Program-made: the position numbers and the translations under genes
From: Xanthomonas sp.
GTDB lineage: Bacteria > Pseudomonadota > Gammaproteobacteria > Xanthomonadales > Xanthomonadaceae
Length of the DNA stretch: 38,978 nucleotides
Direction of reading: 5' to 3'
Assembly (NCBI GenBank): GCA_018262705.1
Contig: JADFDQ010000016.1
Span: 1 to 38,978, forward strand
Part shown: piece by piece, positions 31,564 to 38,978 of the stretch
Position numbering within the stretch: position 1 is the first letter of the stretch
Layout: each line of letters begins with the position of its first letter
The notes under the pieces: model-generated
Told to the model about the DNA's origin: nothing
The model's database searches: none
What the model saw: the letters and a program-made list of their open reading frames with translations, nothing else

Positions 31564-33369
31564 CTTGCTGTCCATTTGCAGCACCGCGAGGAACGCCTCC
31601 TGCGGAATTTCGACGCGGCCGACCATCTTCATCCGCTTTTTGCCTTCTTTCTGTTTCTCGAGCAGCTTTTTCTTGCGGGTGGCATCACCGCCGTAGCACT
31701 TGGCCAACACGTTCTTGCGCAGCGCCTTGACCGTGGTACGGGCGATGATCTGACCGCCGATCGCGGCTTGGATCGCCACGTCGAACATCTGCCGCGGGAT
31801 CAGCTCCTTCATCTTTTCGGTCAACTCGCGTCCGCGCCGGTCAGCGTGACTGCGGTGCACGATGACCGACAGCGCATCGACGCGATCGCCGTTGATCAGG
31901 GTGTCCACCCGCACGAACGGGCCGGCGTCGAAGCGCAGGAAGTGGTAGTCGAGTGAAGCGTAACCGCGGCTGACCGATTTGAGCTTGTCGAAGAAATCCA
32001 GCACCACTTCGGCCATCGGCAGCTCGTAGCTGATCTGCACCTGGCTCGCCATGTAGGTGATGCCGACCTGCACGCCGCGCTTGTCCTCGCACAGTTTGAT
32101 GATGCCGCCGACATAGTCGGGCGGGGTGAGGATATTGGCGCGGATGATCGGCTCGCGAACTTCCTCGACCTGGTTGACCGGCGGCAGCTTGGCCGGGTTG
32201 TCCATGTTGACGATGTCGCCGTCGGTCTTGAGCACTTCATAGACCACGGTCGGCGCGGTGGTGACGAGGTTGAGGTCGTACTCGCGCTCCAACCGTTCCT
32301 GCACGATTTCCATGTGCAGCATGCCGAGGAAGCCGCAGCGGAAACCGAAGCCCATCGCTTCCGACGACTCCGGCTCGAAGCGCAGCGCGGCATCGTTCAG
32401 GCGCAGCTTTTCCAGCGCTTCGCGCAAATTCGGAAAATCTTCCGCGTCGACCGGAAACAAGCCGGCGAACACCCGCGGCTGCATTTCCTGGAAGCCGGGC
32501 AGCGGCGTCGGCGCGGGGTCGCCCGCCAGAGTGAGCGTGTCGCCCACCGGTGCGCCGTGCACGTCCTTGATGCTGGCGGTGATCCAGCCCACTTCGCCCG
32601 CCCTGAGTGCCGCAGTCACCTTGCGCTTGGGCGTGAACACGCCGACCCCGTCGACCAGGTGGGTGCGCCCGGTGCTCATCACCAGCATTTTGGCGCCGGG
32701 CTTGATTTCGCCCTGCATCACCCGCACCAGCGACACTACGCCCAGGTAATTGTCGAACCATGAATCGATGATCAGCGCCTGCAGCTTGTCGGTGGCGCGC
32801 GGTTTGGGCGGCGGAATGCGCTGGACGATGGCTTCCAGCACTTCACCGACGTTCAGACCGGTCTTGGCGGAAATGGCGACCGCATCGGACGCATCGATGC
32901 CGATCACGGCCTCGATCTCTTCTTTCACCTTGTCGATGTCGGCGGTGGGCAAATCAATCTTGTTGAGCACCGGCACCACTTCCAGGCCTTGCTCGACCGC
33001 GGTGTAGCAGTTGGCCACCGATTGCGCTTCCACGCCCTGCGCAGCGTCCACCACCAGCAGCGCGCCTTCGCAGGCGGCCAGCGAGCGACTGACTTCGTAG
33101 CTGAAGTCCACGTGGCCGGGGGTGTCGATGAAATTCAGAAAATAGGTCTGACCATCTTTGGCGGTGTACGGCAGCGAGACCGACTGCGCCTTGATGGTGA
33201 TGCCGCGCTCGCGCTCGATCGGATTGTTGTCGAGCACCTGCGCTTCCATCTCGCGCTCGGTCAGGCCGCCGCAGATCTGGATGATGCGGTCGGCCAGCGT
33301 CGACTTGCCGTGGTCGACGTGGGCGATGATCGAGAAGTTGCGGATGAACCGCATCGGGTCGGGCTGCAT
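31561..33369 (-). CDS. lepA: Elongation factor 4 (LepA)
   Basis: The 602-residue translational GTPase has G1 HVDHGKST, switch region [23 protein letters not shown] and the LepA-specific C-terminal domain ending [16 protein letters not shown]. It acts on ribosomes and is implicated in initiation and 30S biogenesis. Start 33369 ([12 protein letters not shown]) or 33354 (MRFIRNF) are both possible; neither has a clear ribosome site. The TAG stop lies in the first bases of the repeat array. lepA-lepB linkage is normal, but the array separates them. Confidence 0.97.
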   Translation of the reverse strand: MQPDPMRFIRNFSIIAHVDHGKSTLADRIIQICGGLTEREMEAQVLDNNPIERERGITIKAQSVSLPYTAKDGQTYFLNFIDTPGHVDFSYEVSRSLAACEGALLVVDAAQGVEAQSVANCYTAVEQGLEVVPVLNKIDLPTADIDKVKEEIEAVIGIDASDAVAISAKTGLNVGEVLEAIVQRIPPPKPRATDKLQALIIDSWFDNYLGVVSLVRVMQGEIKPGAKMLVMSTGRTHLVDGVGVFTPKRKVTAALRAGEVGWITASIKDVHGAPVGDTLTLAGDPAPTPLPGFQEMQPRVFAGLFPVDAEDFPNLREALEKLRLNDAALRFEPESSEAMGFGFRCGFLGMLHMEIVQERLEREYDLNLVTTAPTVVYEVLKTDGDIVNMDNPAKLPPVNQVEEVREPIIRANILTPPDYVGGIIKLCEDKRGVQVGITYMASQVQISYELPMAEVVLDFFDKLKSVSRGYASLDYHFLRFDAGPFVRVDTLINGDRVDALSVIVHRSHADRRGRELTEKMKELIPRQMFDVAIQAAIGGQIIARTTVKALRKNVLAKCYGGDATRKKKLLEKQKEGKKRMKMVGRVEIPQEAFLAVLQMDSK

Positions 33370-33423
33370 GGCGGCTGGGCGTTGCGGCCGTCGTTGCGGG
33401 CGCGATGGGAAAGCGAGCCGATT

Positions 33424-33429
33424 ATTATC
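33424..33429 (-). promoter_or_regulatory. Possible -10 box upstream of lepA
   Basis: GATAAT lies on the minus strand about 55 nt before the lepA start, just after the mucD hairpin. No good -35 lies 16-18 bp upstream, so the call is weak. Confidence 0.28.
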
Positions 33430-33444
33430 GCACACGACCGCTGA

Positions 33445-33471
33445 CCGGCGGCGCACGACCCGCGCCGCCGG
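33445..33471 (-). terminator. Hairpin between mucD and lepA
   Basis: CCGGCGGCGC and GCGCCGCCGG form a perfect 10-bp GC-only stem with a 7-nt loop 12 nt after the mucD stop. It lacks a T run. Confidence 0.5.
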
Positions 33472-33482
33472 GCGATTCTGGC

Positions 33483-35078
33483 TCAACCTTCCGATGGATC
33501 CACCGCAAGGTACTGGCTGACGTTGCCGCGCTGAACCAGCAGCATCACCGGTTTGCCGGAGGCCACGTTTCGCAGCTGTTCGTCCAGCGCACGCGGGCTG
33601 CCCACGCCGCTGCGCCCGACGGCAAGGATCACGTCGCCGGGGCGCAGTCCAGCCGCCCGCGCGGCCCCACCCTCGACGCCGGCCACCAGCACGCCTTCGC
33701 CGGCCTTCAATCCAAGCCGGTCGCGCTGCGTATCGCTCAGATCGCGACCGATGATGCCAAGGCGATTGCCGGGTGCTGCGTCGGGCGCGGATTTCCCGGA
33801 CGGCGCGGTGTCGTTGTCGGCGCGCGCGGTCGGATCGTTCAGCGCACCGAGGGTCGCAGTCAGGGTGCGGTTGCGGCCGTCGCGGATGATTTCGACGCTG
33901 ACGTTCGCGCCTGGGGCCAGCGAGCCGATGATCGGCGGCAGGTCGCTGGCGTCGAGGATGGGCTTGCCGTTGACGCTGCGCACCACGTCCTGACGCTGGA
34001 TGCCGGCGCGTTCGGCCGCGCTGCCCGGCTCGACCGACGCGACCAGTGCGCCGTCGGCCCGGTTCAACCCCAGCGCGCGCGCGGTGTCGTTGGTCAGCGG
34101 TTGAATCTGGATGCCGAGCTGCCCGCGCACCACCCGGCCGGTGCTCTTGAGCTGATTGACCGCGTTCATCGCCACGTCGATCGGGATGGCGAAGCTCACG
34201 CCCATGTAGCCGCCGGAATTGCTGAAGATCTGCGAGTTGATCCCGACCACCTGGCCGCGGGTGTCCAGCAGCGGACCGCCGGAATTGCCGCGGTTGATCG
34301 CCACGTCGGTCTGGATGAACGGCACGTAGCGCTGGTCGGCGTAGGGATTGGCGCGGCCGACCGCGCTGACGATGCCGGCGGTGACGGAATGGTCGAAACC
34401 AAACGGCGAGCCGATCGCCACCACCCACTGACCCGGCTTGAGCGCGGACGACTGTCCGATCCGCACCGTCGGCAGATCCTTGGCGTCCACCTTGAGCAGG
34501 GCGATGTCCGACTGCTCGTCGCTGCCGACAACGCGCGCCGCCAGTTCGCGGCGGTCGGCCAGCCGAATGCGGACGCTATCGGCGCCATCGATCACATGCC
34601 GGTTGGTCAGGATGTAGCCGTCGCTGGAAATGATGAAGCCGGTGCCCAGAGACGTGCCCTGTGGGCGCTCCCTCTGCTGCCCGGGTCCTGCGCCCGGGCC
34701 AAAAAACCGCCGGAAGATCTCCGGCATGTCCTCGTCATCGCCATAGTCGCCGCCGTCGTCTTCGCCATTGGGGATCTTTTGGCTATTCGGGGAATTCTGG
34801 CTGTTGGGCGAATTCTGGCGCGTGCGCCCCGCCTGCGCCGGTCGCCCGCCGACCTCGGCCTGCACGCTCACCACCGCCGGCCCGACCTGATCGACCAGCG
34901 CGGTGAAATCCGGCAAACCGGCGACCAATTGCGGTGGCAGCGGCGCAGGCGCTGCCTGCGGCGCAGCATTGCCGGGTGCGGCTGCGGTTGTCTGGCCGCT
35001 GCAGGCACCGACGCCGGCAACGGCCAGGGCGAGCGCCAGCACCAGTGGGCGCAACGCGGGAAGTCTGAACTCACGCAT
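33483..35078 (-). CDS. mucD: Do-family periplasmic serine protease MucD/DegP-like
   Basis: The 531-residue protein is a trypsin-like protease with two PDZ domains that degrades misfolded envelope proteins. The catalytic triad is H161 (TNRHVID), D191 (SDIALLK) and S266 (GNSGGPL). The N-terminus has a signal segment ending VGAC, so it may be a lipoprotein rather than a soluble periplasmic form. Between the signal and the protease domain is a polar linker with a duplicated NSPNSQ unit followed by an acidic stretch ([13 protein letters not shown]). It follows rseA by 67 nt in the sigma-E operon, as in Xanthomonas and Pseudomonas. Confidence 0.94.
   Translation of the reverse strand: MREFRLPALRPLVLALALAVAGVGACSGQTTAAAPGNAAPQAAPAPLPPQLVAGLPDFTALVDQVGPAVVSVQAEVGGRPAQAGRTRQNSPNSQNSPNSQKIPNGEDDGGDYGDDEDMPEIFRRFFGPGAGPGQQRERPQGTSLGTGFIISSDGYILTNRHVIDGADSVRIRLADRRELAARVVGSDEQSDIALLKVDAKDLPTVRIGQSSALKPGQWVVAIGSPFGFDHSVTAGIVSAVGRANPYADQRYVPFIQTDVAINRGNSGGPLLDTRGQVVGINSQIFSNSGGYMGVSFAIPIDVAMNAVNQLKSTGRVVRGQLGIQIQPLTNDTARALGLNRADGALVASVEPGSAAERAGIQRQDVVRSVNGKPILDASDLPPIIGSLAPGANVSVEIIRDGRNRTLTATLGALNDPTARADNDTAPSGKSAPDAAPGNRLGIIGRDLSDTQRDRLGLKAGEGVLVAGVEGGAARAAGLRPGDVILAVGRSGVGSPRALDEQLRNVASGKPVMLLVQRGNVSQYLAVDPSEG
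34779..34814 (-). repeat. 18-bp direct duplication in the MucD linker
   Basis: Two adjacent 18-bp units (34797-34814 and 34779-34796) encode NSPNSQ twice. They differ at a few bases, mostly silent. They lie in a disordered linker, so copy-number change would be tolerated. Confidence 0.75.
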
Positions 35079-35145
35079 GGGAAAATATCCTTGTCGTTGT
35101 CGTCATTGTTCAGGAAACGCGCGCCAACCCCAATACGCAATGCGC

Positions 35146-36045
35146 TCAAGGCTGTGGGGCGGCATCGATTCCCTTGTGCACGGAATCCGAACCGGAACGC
35201 TCGGACGCGTTCACGCCATGCGCCGCCTTCGGCGCCTTCAGCAGTCGCAAAGGCGCCGCGAATCTCGGCGGCGTGGCAAGCGGGTCGATTTCGGAAATGC
35301 GCGGCGGCAGCTCGCCCAAGCCCACGGCCAGATTGCCGTTGCCGTACTGGGGCAGCACCGAGCGCGGCCAAGGACGCACAGTTGCCTCCAGCGGCACCGA
35401 AGGCATGACCGCAAACGCCGCTGGCGACGTCGATTCGACGACGTTCGGAATGACAATGTTCCCTGCCGTACCGCGCGTTGCTTTGCGTCGTTCCGGCCGC
35501 GCCGCAGCCACCACCAGCGCAACCGCAACTTCCGAGGCCGCGACTGGCGAAGCGGCCGAGGCTGGCGCCTGCGGATATTCGACAGGTGTCTGCGGCGAAG
35601 CTGGCTTCGCAGGTTGCGGGGCCGTTGTCGTCGCCACTGCCGCTGTCGCATCGGGCGTCGATTCGCCCTTCGGAAGCGCCATGATCGCCATCACCGCGAT
35701 CGCCGCCGCCAGCGCCGCGCCGCCGCTCCAGCGTCTGCGCCTACGCTGCGCGACGCGCACGGCTGCTCGCGCTGCCGCAGTCATCGGCACGTCCTCCAGC
35801 AGGGCCGTCGCAACCCGGGCGGAAAAATCGTTCGGCAGGCGTCGCGTTGGCGCAATTCCGCGCATGGCGTCGGCGACCGTGCGCCAGCGCTCCCAGCAAC
35901 CGGCCAGCCCGGCGTCGTGCTGCAAGCGGCGCAGCAGGAACCGGGTCTGGTCTTCCGGCAAGGCGCCATCCATCAGCGCCGAGAGCTGTTCGCGGCTGCA
36001 CAGCTGGGTGAGATCGTTGCAGTGGCGGTCGGTATCGTTGTTCAT
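35146..36045 (-). CDS. rseA: Anti-sigma-E factor, RseA/MucA-type
   Basis: The 299-residue protein has an N-terminal RseA-like sigma-binding domain (SREQLSALMDGALPEDQTRF, CWERWRTVADAMRG), one transmembrane helix (about 125-143, ALAAAIAVMAIMAL) and a long Ala/Pro-rich periplasmic part. It should hold sigma-E at the inner membrane until regulated proteolysis releases it. The ATG at 36045 overlaps the rpoE stop as ATGA. The periplasmic part is low-complexity and poorly conserved, and no rseB follows in this operon. Confidence 0.9.
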   Translation of the reverse strand: MNNDTDRHCNDLTQLCSREQLSALMDGALPEDQTRFLLRRLQHDAGLAGCWERWRTVADAMRGIAPTRRLPNDFSARVATALLEDVPMTAAARAAVRVAQRRRRRWSGGAALAAAIAVMAIMALPKGESTPDATAAVATTTAPQPAKPASPQTPVEYPQAPASAASPVAASEVAVALVVAAARPERRKATRGTAGNIVIPNVVESTSPAAFAVMPSVPLEATVRPWPRSVLPQYGNGNLAVGLGELPPRISEIDPLATPPRFAAPLRLLKAPKAAHGVNASERSGSDSVHKGIDAAPQP

Positions 36046-36659
36046 GCGCGTGAACGTTTCGGCAAATCGTCGTGTTCGAGCAGCGGCCGCATGCGGGCGT
36101 CGATCGTCTCGCGGGCGCGGAAGATGCGCGAACGCACGGTTCCGATCGGGCAACCCATGCGCTCGGCGATCTCTTCGTAGCTCAGCCCCTCCACTTCGCG
36201 GAGGGTGATCGCATCGCGCAGATCCTGCGGCAGTTCTTCGACCGCGGACAGCACGGTTTGTTCCAACTGTTGCCGCATCAATTCGCGTTCCGGCGTGTCG
36301 GTGTCGCGCAGGCGCAGTCCGGATTCGAATTGTTCGGCATCTTCCAGATCGATCGCATCCGTGGGTGGCCGGCGGCTGCTGGAAGTGAGATGGTTCTTGG
36401 CGGTGTTCACCGCGATCCGGTGCAGCCAGGTCGAAAACTGGGCGTCACCGCGAAAACTGCCGACGGCGCGGTAGGCGCGAATGAAGGTGTCCTGGGCGAC
36501 GTCCTGCACCTCGGCCCAATCGCGGACATAACGTGAGATGACGGCGGCGACCCGATTCTGGTATTTGCGGACAAGCAGGTCGAACGCGGCCGAGTCGCCG
36601 CGCTGTACGCGCGCCACCAGATCCTGATCCAGAGCTTGCGACACCCGATCCTCCGCCAT
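36042..36659 (-). CDS. rpoE: RNA polymerase sigma-E factor (AlgU/RpoE)
   Basis: The 205-residue ECF sigma factor is very close to E. coli RpoE: region 2 (FDLLVRKYQNRVAAVISRYV, FSTWLHRIAVNTAKNHL) and region 4 (LPQDLRDAITLREVEGLSYE, CPIGTVRSRIFRAR). It directs the envelope-stress response. Start 36659 (MAEDRVSQ) gives the family length; the frame extends 34 codons further through the promoter region. A sigma-E-type promoter (36700-36727) lies upstream, indicating autoregulation. Confidence 0.97.
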   Translation of the reverse strand: MAEDRVSQALDQDLVARVQRGDSAAFDLLVRKYQNRVAAVISRYVRDWAEVQDVAQDTFIRAYRAVGSFRGDAQFSTWLHRIAVNTAKNHLTSSSRRPPTDAIDLEDAEQFESGLRLRDTDTPERELMRQQLEQTVLSAVEELPQDLRDAITLREVEGLSYEEIAERMGCPIGTVRSRIFRARETIDARMRPLLEHDDLPKRSRA

Positions 36660-36699
36660 CACGCGGCGCCCCCGTTTCCGGCCCGGCCGCAACCGAGCC

Positions 36700-36727
36700 T
36701 GTGACATGCATCCTCGGCCGAAGTTCC
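36700..36727 (-). promoter_or_regulatory. Sigma-E-type promoter for rpoE
   Basis: On the minus strand GGAACTT (36721-36727) is followed after exactly 16 nt by TCACA (36700-36704). This fits the sigma-E -35 (GGAACTT) with a -10 of the TCnnA type. The leader to the rpoE ATG would be about 35 nt. Autoregulation of rpoE is well known in related bacteria. Confidence 0.65.
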
Positions 36728-36820
36728 GTCGACCCAGCCCTGCCTGAACAAAACTGGACATTTATTCAGGTTCTTGCGGGCTACGATAGCGCCAACCCAA
36801 TCGCCGTGGATGAAGTGCAG

Positions 36821-38896
36821 ATGGCTGAAACGACGAAAGACCGCTTTGTCGGGCTCCGCCTCCGGCATTGGCGACCGCAGTTGCGCGAAGACGGCGTGCT
36901 GGTGCTGTACTTCGACCGCGAAGGCGCAGCCGTCAATGCGTTCTCGCAGGATGTGCTGATCGAGCTGGGCGATGTGCTGGAGCGCATCGCGCTGGAATTG
37001 CCGAAAGCGCTGGTGATTGCCTCGGGTAAAGCCAGCGGCTTTATCGCCGGCGCGGACCTGAAGGAATTTCAGGAATTTGACCGCAAGGGCACGGTGGACG
37101 ATGCCATCCGGCGCGGGCAAACCATGTTCCAAAAACTCGCGCAGTTGCGCTGCCCCACGGTGGCGGCGATTCACGGCTTTTGCATGGGCGGCGGCACCGA
37201 AATCTCGCTGGCTTGCCGCTACCGCGTGGCCAGCAGCGATGCCTCCACCCGCATTGGGTTGCCGGAAGTGCAGCTGGGTATCTTCCCCGGCTGGGGCGGC
37301 AGCGCACGCTTGCCGCAGTTGGTGGGCGCGCCCGCCGCGATGGACATGATGCTGACCGGCCGTGCGTTGTCGGCCAAGGCGGCGTTTGGAATTGGTTTGA
37401 TCGACAAGATCGCCGAGCCGGCCAACCTGATCGACACTGCGGCCGCGCTGGCATTGAAAGGTCGCGTTCGTCCGTTCAAACAGCGCCTGTTGGCGTGGTC
37501 CAGCAATACCTTTGCCGCGCGCAAACTGCTGGCGCCGCAGATGATCAAGCAGGTGGCACGCAAAGCGCCCAAGGCGTTTTATCCCGCGCCGTATGCACTG
37601 ATTGCAACGTGGCAGCGCAGTGCAGGCAAGCCGATCCGTGCGCGCCTGGATGCCGAACGCCGCGCCGTGGTCAAACTGGCCGGCAGCAGCACCGCCCGCA
37701 ACCTGATCCGCATTTTCTTCCTGACCGAGCGCATGAAAGGCTTGGGCAAGGGCGATGCCAATATCCGCCATGTGCATGTGGTGGGCGCCGGCGTGATGGG
37801 TGGCGACATCGCCGCGTTTGCCGCGTACAAAGGGTTTGATGTGACGTTGCAAGACCGCGAGCAGCGCTTTATCGACGGCGCGCTGCAACGTGCGCAAGCC
37901 CTGTTCGAAAAGAAAGTGAAAGACCCCGGCAAGCGCCCGGCAGTGGCGGCGCGCCTGATCTCCGACCTCAATGGCGAGGGCGTGGCCAAGGCAGACCTGG
38001 TGATCGAAGCCATCATCGAAAACCCCGACGCCAAACGCGAGCTGTATCAATCGGTCGAGCCGCGCATGCACGCCGGTGCGCTGCTGACCACCAATACCTC
38101 GTCGATTCCGTTGGATGAACTGCGCCCGCATATCGCCCGGCCCGCGCAGTTTGCCGGCCTGCATTACTTCAACCCGGTGGCGCAAATGCCGCTGGTGGAA
38201 ATCATCCATCACGACGGCATGGATGCCGAAACCGAACGCCGCTTGGCCGCATTCTGCAAGGCACTGGGCAAGTTCCCGGTGCCGGTGGCGGGCACGCCCG
38301 GCTTTCTGGTCAACCGCGTGCTGTTTCCATACATGTTGGAAGCGGCAACAGCCTATGCCGAAGGCATCCCCGGCCCCGCGATTGACAAGGCCGCGGTGAA
38401 GTTCGGCATGCCGATGGGCCCGATAGAATTGCTGGATACCGTGGGTCTGGATGTGGCCGCCAGTGTAGGCAAGGAGCTTGCGCCCTTCCTCGGCCTCGAC
38501 GTACCGGCAGCACTGGCCAGCGTGGATGCCGGCAAGCGCGGCAAAAAAGACGGCCAAGGCATTTATGCCTGGGAAAACGGCCGCGCCAGGAAACCCGAAC
38601 TGCCGGCCGGCTACGCAACGCCCGATGATTTGGAAGACCGCCTGATATTGCCCCTGCTCAATGAAGCCGTGGCCTGCCTGCACGCCGGCGTGGTGAGTGA
38701 TGCCGACCTGCTGGATGCCGGCGTGATCTTCGGGACCGGCTTTGCCCCATTCCGTGGTGGCCCGATCCAACACATCCGCGCCACCGGAGCCGATGCCCTG
38801 CTGGAAAGGCTCAAGGCATTGCAGGCGAAATATGGCGAACGCTTCGCCCCGCGTGCAGGTTGGGATAACCCGGTGTTGCGCCAGCCGGTGGCGTGA
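36821..38896 (+). CDS. FadB/FadJ-type bifunctional enoyl-CoA hydratase/3-hydroxyacyl-CoA dehydrogenase
   Basis: The 691-residue protein joins an N-terminal crotonase domain (IAGADLKEFQEF, oxyanion-hole region GFCMGGGTEISLAC, PEVQLGIFPGWGG) to an NAD-binding 3-hydroxyacyl-CoA dehydrogenase (VVGAGVMGGDIAA, NTSSIPLDEL, HYFNPVAQMPLVEI) and its C-terminal helical domain (GTPGFLVNRVL). It carries out two successive steps of fatty-acid beta-oxidation. FadB and FadJ cannot be told apart with confidence. Start 36821 (MAETTKDRFVGL) is chosen; the Shine-Dalgarno is weak. It is divergent from rpoE. No thiolase (fadA) fits in the 82 bp that remain before the window edge. Confidence 0.92.
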   Translation: MAETTKDRFVGLRLRHWRPQLREDGVLVLYFDREGAAVNAFSQDVLIELGDVLERIALELPKALVIASGKASGFIAGADLKEFQEFDRKGTVDDAIRRGQTMFQKLAQLRCPTVAAIHGFCMGGGTEISLACRYRVASSDASTRIGLPEVQLGIFPGWGGSARLPQLVGAPAAMDMMLTGRALSAKAAFGIGLIDKIAEPANLIDTAAALALKGRVRPFKQRLLAWSSNTFAARKLLAPQMIKQVARKAPKAFYPAPYALIATWQRSAGKPIRARLDAERRAVVKLAGSSTARNLIRIFFLTERMKGLGKGDANIRHVHVVGAGVMGGDIAAFAAYKGFDVTLQDREQRFIDGALQRAQALFEKKVKDPGKRPAVAARLISDLNGEGVAKADLVIEAIIENPDAKRELYQSVEPRMHAGALLTTNTSSIPLDELRPHIARPAQFAGLHYFNPVAQMPLVEIIHHDGMDAETERRLAAFCKALGKFPVPVAGTPGFLVNRVLFPYMLEAATAYAEGIPGPAIDKAAVKFGMPMGPIELLDTVGLDVAASVGKELAPFLGLDVPAALASVDAGKRGKKDGQGIYAWENGRARKPELPAGYATPDDLEDRLILPLLNEAVACLHAGVVSDADLLDAGVIFGTGFAPFRGGPIQHIRATGADALLERLKALQAKYGERFAPRAGWDNPVLRQPVA

Positions 38897-38978
38897 GGAA
38901 TGGGGTCACCATTTCGCCGCCCGGGTCAATAGGCACGATGAAGTTTCTCCCGTGTCCGGGCTGAAGGTATCGCCTTGA

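Noticed and set aside
31178-31730. Plus-strand frames with repeated IAPLRCAP-type peptides over the lepA/lepB gap
   Set aside because: Any frame through a stop-free unit whose length is a multiple of three stays open; no ribosome site or family support.
36659-38773. A 704-codon frame antisense to the FadB-type gene
   Set aside because: Shadow of a strongly supported enzyme; His/Gln/Arg-rich, no motifs.
38897-38978. A short frame after the FadB-type gene as the start of fadA
   Set aside because: No thiolase-like N-terminus, no ribosome site, and stops in the plausible frames.

Overview
The window is high-GC bacterial chromosome. Its gene orders and protein styles fit a gammaproteobacterium of the Lysobacteraceae/Xanthomonadaceae group: rpoE-rseA-mucD-lepA-lepB-DUF4845-rnc-era-recO, hfq-hflX-hflK-hflC-DUF2065-purA, rlmE-ftsH next to folP, an Xcc1710-like protein, and a bacterial ACE-type M2 peptidase. 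The family assignment is inferred from synteny and protein character, not from a marker gene. Almost everything is conserved housekeeping DNA. The accessory signal is the left edge plus several families of short palindromic repeats.

Layout. Positions 1-77 are the right end of an IS3-family element that has cut an RHS/YD-repeat gene (minus strand, 75-2646). That gene also carries a 12-G tract which puts its best start codon out of frame. Next come an ACE-like M2 lipoprotein peptidase (2940-4982, plus), a tandem glycine riboswitch with a consensus -10 box, and gcvP (5301-8207, plus). A repeat-bearing convergent gap (8208-8587) separates these from minus-strand M1 aminopeptidase and hemolysin-III/TrhA genes. 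A small membrane ORF (12276-12503, plus) follows. A long minus-strand run then holds purA, a DUF2065 gene, hflC, hflK, hflX, hfq, miaA, putP, folP, a TolB-like/TPR membrane protein, ftsH and rlmE. Divergent from rlmE are yhbY, an Mth938/Xcc1710-like gene and rnk (plus). The minus strand then carries recO, era, rnc, a DUF4845 gene, lepB, lepA, mucD, rseA and rpoE, and a FadB/FadJ-type gene closes the window (36821-38896, plus).

How the genes fit together. Three themes recur. (1) Envelope quality control and stress: sigma-E, its anti-sigma factor and the periplasmic protease MucD; FtsH with its modulators HflK/HflC; signal peptidase LepB. (2) RNA and ribosome biology: Hfq, MiaA, RlmE, YhbY, RNase III, Era, LepA, HflX, Rnk. 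(3) One-carbon, nucleotide, folate and fatty-acid metabolism: GcvP, FolP, PurA, FadB-like. Many junctions are translationally coupled (ATGA overlaps at hflX/hflK, hflK/hflC, rnc/era and rpoE/rseA; a one-base TGATG overlap at putP/miaA).

Most notable observations: the G12 tract plus IS truncation of the RHS gene; a 27-bp REP-like palindrome that supplies the stop codons of both recO and lepA and is tandemly amplified in 72-bp units between lepA and lepB; an in-frame repeat insertion inside miaA; a good sigma-E-type promoter upstream of rpoE; a multi-hairpin leader upstream of rnk; and a duplicated pairing strand in the glycine riboswitch. I found no CRISPR array, phage, defence island, tRNA or rRNA.
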